A stretch of 64,000 nucleotides of DNA, taken from Pseudoflavonifractor_A sp022772585. GTDB taxonomy: Bacteria; Bacillota; Clostridia; Oscillospirales; Oscillospiraceae. Each line of letters starts with the position of its first letter. Within the stretch, counting starts at the first letter, position 1. The notes under the pieces are model-generated. The model made no database searches, was not told where the DNA came from, and was given only the letters and a program-made list of their open reading frames with translations. Of this stretch, positions 40,416 through 48,321 are shown piece by piece. Made by a program: the position numbers and the translations under genes. Location of the stretch: assembly GCF_052065415.1 (NCBI RefSeq), contig NZ_JBQHUB010000008.1, positions 19,031 to 83,030 of the forward strand, read 5' to 3'.

Positions 40416-40977
40416 GATGCCGCTCCAGACGCTCCACCGCCAGCATCAGAACGGGGATCAGACACCACTGGAGCACCAGGCCGGGCAGACCAGCCGCGGC
40501 AGCGGTCCACACCGATGCAGCCGACATTCCCCAGATGCCCAGCACATAGCCTGCAAACAGGACCGCTGCCATCCGGCAAACCCGGCCCGCCAGCTGGGCC
40601 AGGAGCACTTTCAGAAGCACGGGCATTTGGCGGCAGGCCAGAAGACCGGCAGCCAGGCCATAGGCCGCCAGTTCCACCGCCATGAAGGGAAGGATGCCCG
40701 CAGCCGGCATGCCGGACAGAAGGAAACTCACTGCCGGTGCCAACGAACCGGCTGCCGCACCTGCGGCGGGACCGGCCAACAGGCCCACCAGCAGGATGGG
40801 AAGGTGCATGGGCAGGAAGGTCTGTCCCAAAGCTGTTCCTGCCCCGGTCAAGGCCCCCACCGCATGGAAGAGCTCCGGCAGCGCCACAGCTGCGGCAATG
40901 GCCGCCAGCACGGCCGCCGTCCTGGCCTGAATGGAATGGAACACAGTTGTCCGGCGTATCACTGCTGTGTTTGTCAT
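40408..40977 (-). CDS. ECF transporter S component-like membrane protein
   Basis: 189 residues with about six membrane segments. FLPMHLPILLVGLLAGPAAG and the PFMAVELAAYGLAAGLL segment are typical of the vitamin/metabolite-binding S components that share one EcfAA'T module. The ligand cannot be told from the sequence. The ATG at 40977 follows GGGAG; longer in-frame extension runs back into tRNA-Pro and is not real. It has no clear own promoter, standing 45 bp after the tRNA-Pro terminator. Confidence 0.75.
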   Translation of the reverse strand: MTNTAVIRRTTVFHSIQARTAAVLAAIAAAVALPELFHAVGALTGAGTALGQTFLPMHLPILLVGLLAGPAAGAAAGSLAPAVSFLLSGMPAAGILPFMAVELAAYGLAAGLLACRQMPVLLKVLLAQLAGRVCRMAAVLFAGYVLGIWGMSAASVWTAAAAGLPGLVLQWCLIPVLMLAVERLERHHD

Positions 40978-41015
40978 ATCATCGTCTCCCTCTCTGCTTT
41001 TCATATCCGGATAAA

Positions 41016-41043
41016 AAAGAAGCACTTGCATTTCTGCAAGTGC
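41016..41043 (-). terminator. Terminator of tRNA-Pro
   Basis: GCACTTGCA/TGCAAGTGC stem (41022-41030 with 41035-41043) and TTCTTTTTT on the minus strand. Readthrough would feed the ECF-DUF1893 pair. Confidence 0.85.
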
Positions 41044-41047
41044 CCTT

Positions 41048-41124
41048 TGGTCCGAGTGACTGGACTTGAACCAGCGGCCTCTTGAACCCCATTCAAGCGC
41101 GATACCAAACTTCGCCACACCCGG
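41048..41124 (-). tRNA. tRNA-Pro (anticodon GGG)
   Basis: 77 nt with encoded CCA. Acceptor CCGGGTG/CACTCGG, anticodon stem CTTGA/TCAAG around ATGGGGT (anticodon GGG), T loop GTTCAAGTC. Confidence 0.95.
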
Positions 41125-41158
41125 ATCTCTTTTGCTGCTTAACTCAGGCAGCTTATAT

Positions 41159-41187
41159 AATATAGCATAGCTGCTTTTACTTTGCAA
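41159..41187 (-). promoter_or_regulatory. Promoter for tRNA-Pro
   Basis: TTGCAA (41182-41187), 17-bp spacer, extended -10 TGCTATATT (41159-41164). Confidence 0.85.
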
Positions 41188-41318
41188 GTGTTTTCGTGAA
41201 AATTTTGCTTATTTTTTATCTGCACTTTTTGCCTCGCCCTGGCTGCCGCCGCAGCTCGCATTTCTTCTTCGTGATTCATAGAATGGCTCATCACGATCTA
41301 CCGTCAGGAGGTGCCGCT

Positions 41319-41530
41319 GTGTCAGTCCCATCCGGAGCCGCGCTGCCCGTAGCAGTCAACGCTGCGGCCCTTGTTATCGCCCAGAATCTGAACGACCAGG
41401 AGCTGGGTATCTGGCTGCCGCTCTCACACAGCTGGCCGATACGCTGGCCACCATCGCGCTCACCCGAGCTGCAGAAGAGAGTGCCTGCCGGCCTGGCTGC
41501 GTATCATATACCCGCCAGTCCCAAGCTTAA
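41319..41530 (+). pseudogene. Frameshifted small gene (DUF6774-like)
   Basis: From GTG 41319 (AGGAGG seven bases before) the frame reads ALVIAQNLNDQEL and then turns to nonsense; in the +2 frame the text continues YLAAALTQLADTLATIALTR and ends with TAA at 41528. Joined, this gives a protein of about 70 residues with the ELxxLAAxxTQLGDTLATIA motif known from small clostridial DUF6774-type proteins. One base appears lost near 41410. A strong terminator follows directly. Either a recent pseudogene or a sequence error. Confidence 0.6.
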
Positions 41531-41565
41531 AAAAGAAGCACCTGCTTTGCAGGTGCTTCTTTTTT
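41529..41565. terminator. Bidirectional terminator after the frameshifted small gene
   Basis: A perfect 17-bp stem (41529-41545 with 41549-41565) flanked by A6 and T6, loop TTT. Confidence 0.92.
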
Positions 41566-41718
41566 GGAAAGAGCGAACACGTTCGAGGCATTGCCTTCCC
41601 ACCTCGCACCCAACCGCGAACCCAGCGGAGCGGAGCGCGGTTGGAAGCAAAGAAAAAGCACGTTCGGCGTATGAAAAGGCCCTAAGGCCTTTTCTTCGCC
41701 TTAGGGCTTTTTCTGGGC
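41566..41718 (-). repeat. tRNA 3'-flank repeat, copy C (inverted)
   Basis: Downstream of tRNA-Leu on the minus strand: terminator hairpin, then CATACGCCGAACGTGCTTTT and a CGCTCCGCTGGGTTC core. Nearly the same words in the same order as copy A behind tRNA-Arg copy 1. Confidence 0.7.
41672..41712 (-). terminator. Terminator of tRNA-Leu
   Basis: GCCCTAAGGC pairs with GCCTTAGGGC (41679-41688 with 41698-41707), then CTTTTC on the minus strand. Confidence 0.85.
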
Positions 41719-41806
41719 TGGTGCGCGAGGCGGGACTTGAACCCGCACGTGCGTAATGCACACTAGAACCTGAATCTAGCGAGTCTGCCAATTCCACCAC
41801 TCGCGC
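41719..41806 (-). tRNA. tRNA-Leu (anticodon CAG)
   Basis: 88 nt with encoded CCA and a long variable arm. Acceptor GCGCGAG/CTCGCGC, anticodon stem CTAGA/TCTAG around TTCAGGT (anticodon CAG). Confidence 0.96.
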
Positions 41807-41858
41807 GTCTCCATGGCCTTGGCTTGAGTTTTCTGCTCATCGCCTCAGCGCAAGATAT

Positions 41859-41887
41859 ATATTATCACAGGCGTTGTGCTCTGTCAA
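41859..41887 (-). promoter_or_regulatory. Promoter for tRNA-Leu
   Basis: Consensus TTGACA (41882-41887), 17-bp spacer, TAATAT (41859-41864). Confidence 0.88.
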
Positions 41888-42030
41888 CATCTTTTTTCAA
41901 AAAAATATCTCATTTTCTCTTTCCCGCCACAAAGGGACTTCTCTCCCCCTTTCAAAAAATTCCCGCCCGCGGGCTTGGCCCGCGGGCGGGAAAGTTCAGC
42001 ATCCGATCTTGTCTTCTGCTCCCCCGCAGA

Positions 42031-43152
42031 TCAGGGGATCAGATTCTTCTCGGTCTGGGGATCAAACATATGCAGCAGATCCGTACGGAAGGTGAAATGG
42101 ACCTCGGTGCCGTACTGGATGCCGCCGCGGTGCTCTTCAGGCAGATCCACGGTGGGCACGCGGAGGACCACGTCCTTGCCATCGGCGTTAACGTGCAGGT
42201 GGACCTCGCTGCCCATCATCTCGGACACGTCCACCAGACCGCTGACCGTATTGGCGGCCTTGCCGGGAGCAAAGGCCATATGCTCAGGACGAACACCCAG
42301 AATGATATCCTGGCTGTCCACATTGGCGGCTTTCAGACCCGCAATGATCTTGGCGTCAGGGGTAATGGAAGCGCCATGGCACTTGACCACATAGCTGTCT
42401 CCGGTTTTCTCCAGCTTGGCGTCAAAGAAGTTCATCTGGGGCATTCCGATAAAGCCGGCCACGAAGATATTGGAGGGATGATCAAACACTTCCTGAGGAG
42501 TGCCGATCTGCTGGATAAAGCCGTCCTTCATGATGACCATGCGGTCACCCAGGGTCATAGCCTCGGTCTGGTCGTGAGTTACGTAGATGAAGGTGGTGTT
42601 GATGCGCTGGCGGAGCTTGATGATCTCGGCGCGCATCTGGTTGCGCAGCTTGGCGTCCAGGTTGGACAGGGGCTCGTCCATCAGGAACACCTGGGGCTCG
42701 CGCACGATGGCGCGGCCGATGGCAACACGCTGCCGCTGGCCGCCGGACAGGGCCTTGGGCTTGCGGTCCAGATACTGAGTGATGTCCAGGATCTCAGCGG
42801 CCTCGCGGACCCGCTTGTCGATCTCATCCTTGGGCATCTTGCGCAGTTTCAGGGCGAACGCCATGTTCTCGTACACCGTCATGTGGGGGTACAGAGCGTA
42901 GGACTGGAAGACCATGGCGATGTCCCGGTCCTTGGGCTCCACATCGTTCATCCGCTTGTCGCCGATGAGCAGGTCGCCCTCGGAGATCTCCTCCAGACCG
43001 GCGATCATCCGCAGAGTCGTGGACTTGCCGCAGCCGGAGGGACCGACCAGAACGATGAATTCCTTGTCCGCGATCTCCAGATTGAAGTCGTGGACAGCGG
43101 TCACCTTGTTGTCATAGATCTTCTTGACGCCCTTCAGAGTAACAGTTGCCAT
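42031..43152 (-). CDS. CUT1-type ABC transporter ATP-binding protein (MsmX/UgpC family)
   Basis: 373 residues. ABC domain 1-235 with Walker A GPSGCGKST, signature LSGGQRQRVAIGRA, Walker B VFLMDEPLSNLDAK; C-terminal MOP/TOBE domain with LGVRPEHMAF. MsmX-type ATPases serve several sugar transporters; the sialic/amino-sugar transporter at 46400-49674 has no ATPase of its own, so this is its likely motor. ATG 43152 has a weak ribosome site; 43158 is an alternative. Confidence 0.93.
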   Translation of the reverse strand: MATVTLKGVKKIYDNKVTAVHDFNLEIADKEFIVLVGPSGCGKSTTLRMIAGLEEISEGDLLIGDKRMNDVEPKDRDIAMVFQSYALYPHMTVYENMAFALKLRKMPKDEIDKRVREAAEILDITQYLDRKPKALSGGQRQRVAIGRAIVREPQVFLMDEPLSNLDAKLRNQMRAEIIKLRQRINTTFIYVTHDQTEAMTLGDRMVIMKDGFIQQIGTPQEVFDHPSNIFVAGFIGMPQMNFFDAKLEKTGDSYVVKCHGASITPDAKIIAGLKAANVDSQDIILGVRPEHMAFAPGKAANTVSGLVDVSEMMGSEVHLHVNADGKDVVLRVPTVDLPEEHRGGIQYGTEVHFTFRTDLLHMFDPQTEKNLIP

Positions 43153-43287
43153 GTACATAGAGCCGTAAGAGCAGAGCCTCCGCTGCTGCTCCCTTGCTCC
43201 GGGAGAGCGAAACCCCCGGAACATTACGACAGGTCTCCACACTGCCGCACCGCCGGCCCAGCGGAATTTCCTCCTTTTTTACAGCTC

Positions 43288-43322
43288 CCTCCGCCTTATG
43301 GTTATGGAGTAAGGCGGAGGTG
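43288..43322 (-). promoter_or_regulatory. Leader hairpin of the MsmX-type gene
   Basis: CTCCGCCTTA pairs with TAAGGCGGAG within the roughly 200-nt leader. No T tail, so not a terminator; possible mRNA structure. Confidence 0.4.
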
Positions 43323-43362
43323 CTTGAATATCGGCGCCCCGCGCCGGGGGGAATCTGTGTCC

Positions 43363-43391
43363 ATTATGCCAGAACTGCGTCTTAATTACAA
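43363..43391 (-). promoter_or_regulatory. Promoter for the MsmX-type ATPase gene
   Basis: TTGTAA (43386-43391), 17-bp spacer, CATAAT (43363-43368) with TGG before it. It overlaps the 15 bp after nagA. Confidence 0.7.
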
Positions 43392-43406
43392 GTCTTTTTG
43401 TACAGT

Positions 43407-44534
43407 TTAAATAGTTCCATGGGTCACTTGTCCGCGGAAGATGACCGCCCGAAGCTCCAGATTCTCATCCAGCACAGCCAGATTGGCCAGCTTGCCGGGC
43501 TCGATGCTGCCCACCCGGCTGTAGATGCCGATGGCCTTGGCGGGGTTCACCGCCGCAGCCCGCACCGCCACCTCCAGCGGGATGCCGAAGGATACCGCAG
43601 TACGCATGCAGTTCATCAGATCGGTGACCGAACCGGCCAGCGTGCCGTCCTCCAAGGTCGCGTACTTGCCGTTTACTTTGACGGCCTGGCCACCCAGGGT
43701 GTAGTCTCCGTCCGGCATGCCGGCGGCGCGCATGGTGTCGCTGATCAGGATGACCCGCTTGGCGCCGAAGAGCTGGAACACCGCCCGCACCACGCTGGGG
43801 TGGATGTGGACGCCGTCGCAGATGAGCTCCACCTTGCAGCCCGGGTTATCGAAGGCCGCGCCCACCACGCCGGGAGCCCGGTGGGTAAATGCGGGCATGG
43901 CGTTGAACAGATGGGTGGCCTGACGCGCGCCGGCAGCATAAGCGGCCATGGCAGTGTCATAGTCGGCGGTGGTATGGGCCACCGAGACGGTAACTTCGTC
44001 GGCCACCTCCCGGATAAAGTCCAGGGCACCGGGCTCCTCGGGGGCCACGGACACCAGCTTCACCAGTCCCTCGGAGGCCATCTCCAGCCGGCGGAGCATC
44101 TCCACATCGGGGGCGTGGAGCCAGTCGCCGTTCTGGGCCCCCCTCTTGGCGTAGGACAGGAACGGGCCCTCCAGGTTCACGCCGCACAGCATGGCGCCGC
44201 TCTTGCTGGTCTTGCGGTGATTGGCCGCGTTTTTGCAGACTTTGATGAGCTGCTCCTCCAGCAGGGTCATGCCGGCGGGGCAGATCTGGGTCACGCCCCG
44301 GGACAGCTCGTAGTCGGCCATGATCTGCAGGCCCTCGGCGTCTCCGTCACTGAAATCGTGACCCTTGGCGCCGTGAAAATGCAGGTCGGTCAGACCGGGG
44401 ATCACGTAGCAGCCCGACAGATCGGCGGTCTTGCCGTCAGCACTCAGACCCGCCAGAAACTCCCCCTCAATACAGACGTCCCGCCGGACAAAGCCGTCAT
44501 GGACGTCATAGACCTTCGCTCCGGTCAGCCGCAT
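43407..44534 (-). CDS. nagA: N-acetylglucosamine-6-phosphate deacetylase
   Basis: Hydrolyses GlcNAc-6-P to GlcN-6-P and acetate. 375 residues of the amidohydrolase superfamily: VIPGLTDLHFHGAKGHDFSD (metal-binding His-x-His), GVNLEGPFLS, VSVAHTTADYDT, THLFNAMPAFTHR, ELICDGVHIHP and LISDTMRAAG. It overlaps nagB by 10 bp. Confidence 0.97.
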   Translation of the reverse strand: MRLTGAKVYDVHDGFVRRDVCIEGEFLAGLSADGKTADLSGCYVIPGLTDLHFHGAKGHDFSDGDAEGLQIMADYELSRGVTQICPAGMTLLEEQLIKVCKNAANHRKTSKSGAMLCGVNLEGPFLSYAKRGAQNGDWLHAPDVEMLRRLEMASEGLVKLVSVAPEEPGALDFIREVADEVTVSVAHTTADYDTAMAAYAAGARQATHLFNAMPAFTHRAPGVVGAAFDNPGCKVELICDGVHIHPSVVRAVFQLFGAKRVILISDTMRAAGMPDGDYTLGGQAVKVNGKYATLEDGTLAGSVTDLMNCMRTAVSFGIPLEVAVRAAAVNPAKAIGIYSRVGSIEPGKLANLAVLDENLELRAVIFRGQVTHGTI

Positions 44535-45277
44535 ACCGGCTCACCCGCCTCTACCAGCTTGCTGAGGGCGGCACGGTCGCCCACCAGGGTCACATCAGGA
44601 TGGAGCTGCAGCACGGAAGCTGGCACATCGGGGGTAACAGGGCCACGGAATGCGCGGTACACGATGTCGGCCTTCTCCTCGCCGCTGACCACGATCAGGA
44701 TGCGGCGGGCATTCATGATGTTCTTGATGCCCATGCTCAGCGCTTGGCGGGGCACATCCTCCCGGCGCTCAAAGAAGCGCTTATTGGCCTCGATCGTGCT
44801 CTCGGTCAGATTGACCACGTGGGTCTCCAGGCCAAAATTGTCGCCGGGCTCGTTAAAGGCGATGTGGCCGTTGTGACCCATGCCCAGCAGCTGCAGGTCG
44901 ATACCGCCCAGGTCCCGGATGAGCTGGTTGTAGGCGGCGCACTCGGCCACAGGGCTCTTGGCCAGGCCGTTGAGCACGTGGGTGTTCTCCGGCTTGATGT
45001 CGATGTGGTCAAAGAGGTTGGACTGCATAAAGTAACGGTAGCTCTGCTCATGGCGGGGAGACAGGCCCAGATACTCATCCAGATTCACGGATTTGGTCTC
45101 GGCAAAGCTCAGATCGCCCTTCTTGTACCACTCCACCAGCTGCTGGTAGGTACCTACAGGGGTGCCGCCGGTAGCCAGGCCCAGCACACAGTCGGGCTTG
45201 GTGATGACCTGGGCGGAAATGATGTTGGCCGCGCGGCGGCTCATGGACTTATAATCTTCCGACAGATAAACTCTCAT
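44525..45277 (-). CDS. nagB: Glucosamine-6-phosphate deaminase
   Basis: Converts GlcN-6-P to fructose-6-P and ammonia. 250 residues: LGLATGGTPVGTYQQLVEWY, KSVNLDEYLGL, LLGMGHNGHIAFNEPG with the catalytic Asp/His, and RRILIVVSGEEKADIV. Slightly shorter than the allosteric E. coli enzyme at the C terminus, like other Gram-positive forms. Starts after AGGAGGGAATTCC; 23 bp after nanA. Confidence 0.97.
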   Translation of the reverse strand: MRVYLSEDYKSMSRRAANIISAQVITKPDCVLGLATGGTPVGTYQQLVEWYKKGDLSFAETKSVNLDEYLGLSPRHEQSYRYFMQSNLFDHIDIKPENTHVLNGLAKSPVAECAAYNQLIRDLGGIDLQLLGMGHNGHIAFNEPGDNFGLETHVVNLTESTIEANKRFFERREDVPRQALSMGIKNIMNARRILIVVSGEEKADIVYRAFRGPVTPDVPASVLQLHPDVTLVGDRAALSKLVEAGEPVCG

Positions 45278-45300
45278 TGGAATTCCCTCCTGATATGATC

Positions 45301-46221
45301 TCAGCAGTACTTGGCAATGGCGTCCCGGATCTGCTTGGAGCAGGCGTCCACCACGGCCTTGTCGGACTCGGTCAGGTTGGCCAGGGGAGCGCGGACACCG
45401 CCCATATCCAGGCCGTACTGCTGCTTGATGACTTCCTTCATCACGGCGTACAGGTTGCCGTGGGCGGAGCACAGCTTGTAGATAATGCGGCAGATCTCAT
45501 TCTGGATCTTGGCAGCCTCAGCCATCCTTCCCTCATGGAACAGGTCCCACACTTTCAGGAACAGCTCAGGCATAACGGCATAGGTGCCGCCGATGCCGCC
45601 GGTGGCGCCCATGGCCAGGCCGGAGATGAACTGCTCATCGGGACCGTTCATGACCACGAAGTTCTCGCCGCCCTCGTCCTTCCACATCTGGATGTCCTGA
45701 GTGGGCATGGAGGAGTTCTTCACGCCGATGACGCGGGGATTCTTCAGCATCTCCTGGAGCAGAGGAATGGTCAGAGCCACGCCGGCCAGCTGAGGAATGT
45801 TGTAGATGATAAAGTCGGTGTTGGGGGCGGCAGCGGAGATGTCGTTCCAGTACTGGGCGATGCTGTAGGGGGGCAGGTGGAAATAGATGGGAGGAATGGA
45901 GGCGATGGCATCCACACCCAGGCTCTCGGCGTGGGCGGCCAGTTCCTGGCTGTCCCTGGTGTTGTTGCAGGCCACGTGGGCAATGATGGTCAGATCGCGG
46001 CCCTTGGCCTCGGCCATCACATTCTCCAGTACGACCTTGCGCTCTTCCTTGCTCTGATAGATGCACTCGCCGGAAGAGCCGCCCACATACAGGCCGCGGA
46101 CGCCCTTGTCAGCCAGGTGGCGGACCAGAGCCCGGGTGCCCTCCGGAGAGATGTTGCCCTGCTCGTCATAGCAGGCGTAGAAGGCGGGAATAACACCCTG
46201 GAATTTTTTCAGATCGCTCAT
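45301..46221 (-). CDS. nanA: N-acetylneuraminate lyase
   Basis: Cleaves sialic acid to ManNAc and pyruvate by Schiff-base chemistry. 306 residues, TIM barrel of the DapA/NanA family: FQGVIPAFYACYDEQGNIS, YVGGSSGECI, IIYNIPQLAGV (catalytic Tyr) and VIGVKNSSMPTQDI (Schiff-base Lys near 164). The sugar context (AGE epimerase, NagA, NagB) favours NanA over DapA. Confidence 0.95.
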   Translation of the reverse strand: MSDLKKFQGVIPAFYACYDEQGNISPEGTRALVRHLADKGVRGLYVGGSSGECIYQSKEERKVVLENVMAEAKGRDLTIIAHVACNNTRDSQELAAHAESLGVDAIASIPPIYFHLPPYSIAQYWNDISAAAPNTDFIIYNIPQLAGVALTIPLLQEMLKNPRVIGVKNSSMPTQDIQMWKDEGGENFVVMNGPDEQFISGLAMGATGGIGGTYAVMPELFLKVWDLFHEGRMAEAAKIQNEICRIIYKLCSAHGNLYAVMKEVIKQQYGLDMGGVRAPLANLTESDKAVVDACSKQIRDAIAKYC

Positions 46222-46399
46222 CTCAAATCACTCCATTTTCTGTTTTCAGATCAATATGGGCCTGCCGGGCCCGGCGGAGGAAGACTTCTCTCCTCCCCCA
46301 GGTCCCGGCTGGCACTTTTGACAGTTACTCTCTGCTCCGGACCATCCGTGGAACGCATGCCCGGACCTTTGTCAGGCTTCCGCCTGACGGCGACGGTTC

Positions 46400-47245
46400 T
46401 TAACCCTTGACGGCGCCCATGGCGATGCCCTGGGTAAAGTATTTCTGGAACACAATGAACACGGTCACGATGGGGATGGCGGCCAGTGTGGCGCCGGCCA
46501 TGATAAGGCCGAAATCGCTGGACATCTCGCCCTGAAGGCGCGCGATACCCAGAGAAATGGTCCACACCTCGCGCTTGGTCAGCATGATCAACTGGAGGAA
46601 ATAGTCATTCCAGGAGTTGACGAAGGTGAAAATAGCCAGCGCGCCGACGCCGGGCTTGATCATGGGGAACACGATGCTGAAGAAGGTACGCAGCTCACCG
46701 GAGCCGTCCACCCGGGCGGCCTCCAGGATCTCGGTGGGGATGGTCTCAGAGAACTGCTTCATCAGGAACACACCGAAGGGCCAGCCCACAGTAGGCAGGA
46801 TAACGGCCCACAGGTTGTTGGCCAGATGCAGGAAGTTCATCTCCTGCAGCAGGGGGATGACGATGACCTGCTTGGGCAGGGCCATGGCGCACACGATGAG
46901 GGTAAAGAGAACGCCGCGGCCGTAGAAGCGCTTCTTGGCCAGGGCATAGCCGGCCAGCGAGGCGGTCAGGCAGGTCAGGATCATGGATCCCACAGCCATG
47001 AACACGGTGTTGAACAACCACTTGAAGGCGGGCTGCTTGAAGAGCTTAACATAGTTCTGCAGCGTCGGCTTCAGGGGGAACCACTGGGGCGTGCGGGCGT
47101 TGATGGTGATGGCGTCCTTAAAGGAACCGGTGATGATCCAGTACAGCGGGAAGAGGAAGAGAATGGCCAGCACCAAAAGGATGAAAAAGGTGGCCACCCT
47201 GTAGCCGGTGGAAGTGCCGGAAAGCTTACTTTTCGCGTTATTCAT
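46400..47245 (-). CDS. CUT1 ABC transporter permease (MalG-like)
   Basis: 281 residues, six membrane segments, with the EAA loop EAARVDGSGELRTFFSIVFP. MNNAKS start after AGGAGGTGC. Forms the transport channel with the MalF-like permease 13 bp upstream. A 178-bp gap with a GTCAGGC/GCCTGAC hairpin separates it from nanA. Confidence 0.94.
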   Translation of the reverse strand: MNNAKSKLSGTSTGYRVATFFILLVLAILFLFPLYWIITGSFKDAITINARTPQWFPLKPTLQNYVKLFKQPAFKWLFNTVFMAVGSMILTCLTASLAGYALAKKRFYGRGVLFTLIVCAMALPKQVIVIPLLQEMNFLHLANNLWAVILPTVGWPFGVFLMKQFSETIPTEILEAARVDGSGELRTFFSIVFPMIKPGVGALAIFTFVNSWNDYFLQLIMLTKREVWTISLGIARLQGEMSSDFGLIMAGATLAAIPIVTVFIVFQKYFTQGIAMGAVKG

Positions 47246-47258
47246 AACCTGCACCTCC

Positions 47259-48197
47259 TTAATTATCACTCTTCGTGACCTTGAACTGGATGGCGGAGAA
47301 CACCGCAATGATCAAGGCCAGGACCACGCCCATCGCGTTGGCGTAGCCGAAATCCTGATAGCGATAGACCGTATCGAAGATGTAGTACATGATGGTGCTG
47401 GTGCTGCCGTTGGGGCCGCCGGAGGTCAGCAGCTGGATCAGCGCGAAGCACTGGAACGAGTTGATGGTGGTGATGATCAGGATATACAGGGTGGTGGGCA
47501 TGATCTGGGGCCACTTGATCTTCCAGAAAACCTGGAGCTTGGTGGCGCCGTCCACCTGGGCCGCCTCAATGAGAGACTGGTCCACATTGCCCAGGGCTGC
47601 CACATACAGCACGATGGGCTGTCCGATGGAGGTGGTGAAGAGGATCATAATGATACACCAGATGGCGGTCTTTTCGTTGCCCAGCCAATCAAAGCCCACG
47701 GAATCAAAGATCTGGTTGAGCAGGCCGTTATAGGGATTGAACATCCACTTCCACACCACGGTGACTGCCACAGTACCGGTGACCACAGGCAGGTAGAACA
47801 CACAGCGGAAGAAGGACCGGGTCAGGGCGTTCATCTGATAGATGGCGGAACTGACCCACAGGGAGAACGCAGTGACCGTAGGCACGGCCACCACCACGAT
47901 AAGTACAGTGTTCCAGAAGCCCTTGATAAAGACAGGATCCTGGAACATACGGATATAGTTGGCGAAACCGGCGAAAGTGGTGGCGGAGCTGTTCAGGCCC
48001 ATGTGCAGGAAGCTGTACACCACACAGATAATCATGGGGAATACAACGAATCCCACAAAGAAGAACAGGCTGGGAAGCAGAAACAGATAAGCTGAAATGG
48101 TCTCGCGCCGGACCAGAGCCTTGCTCATGCCGGAAAATTGGGAACGTTTTTCTTTACGCGGCTTCCGTTGTGCGTTGACAGCGGCATTTTGCTCCAT
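47259..48197 (-). CDS. CUT1 ABC transporter permease (MalF-like)
   Basis: 312 residues with a basic N-terminal tail (about 35 residues), six membrane segments and the EAA loop EAAQVDGATKLQVFWKIKWP. Preceded by a binding-protein gene and an attenuator hairpin. Confidence 0.94.
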   Translation of the reverse strand: MEQNAAVNAQRKPRKEKRSQFSGMSKALVRRETISAYLFLLPSLFFFVGFVVFPMIICVVYSFLHMGLNSSATTFAGFANYIRMFQDPVFIKGFWNTVLIVVVAVPTVTAFSLWVSSAIYQMNALTRSFFRCVFYLPVVTGTVAVTVVWKWMFNPYNGLLNQIFDSVGFDWLGNEKTAIWCIIMILFTTSIGQPIVLYVAALGNVDQSLIEAAQVDGATKLQVFWKIKWPQIMPTTLYILIITTINSFQCFALIQLLTSGGPNGSTSTIMYYIFDTVYRYQDFGYANAMGVVLALIIAVFSAIQFKVTKSDN

Positions 48198-48241
48198 ATG
48201 TTTCTCCCCCTCTTCTACGAATTTGCTCTCCCATGCCTGCT

Positions 48242-48289
48242 AAAAAAGGACTGTGCCCGCCCCCTCTCATGCAGGGAGTGGGCACAGTC
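48242..48289 (-). terminator. Attenuator between the sugar-binding protein and permease genes
   Basis: GACTGTGCCC (48249-48258) pairs with GGGCACAGTC (48280-48289); six T follow on the minus strand. Likely lowers permease expression relative to the binding protein. Confidence 0.85.
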
Positions 48290-48321
48290 AAACTTACATA
48301 TGGCGTTTGAAGTTGCTATGC

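Noticed and set aside
40978..41187. N-terminal extension of the ECF S-component frame
   Set aside because: It translates tRNA-Pro and its terminator; the ATG at 40977 has a proper ribosome site.
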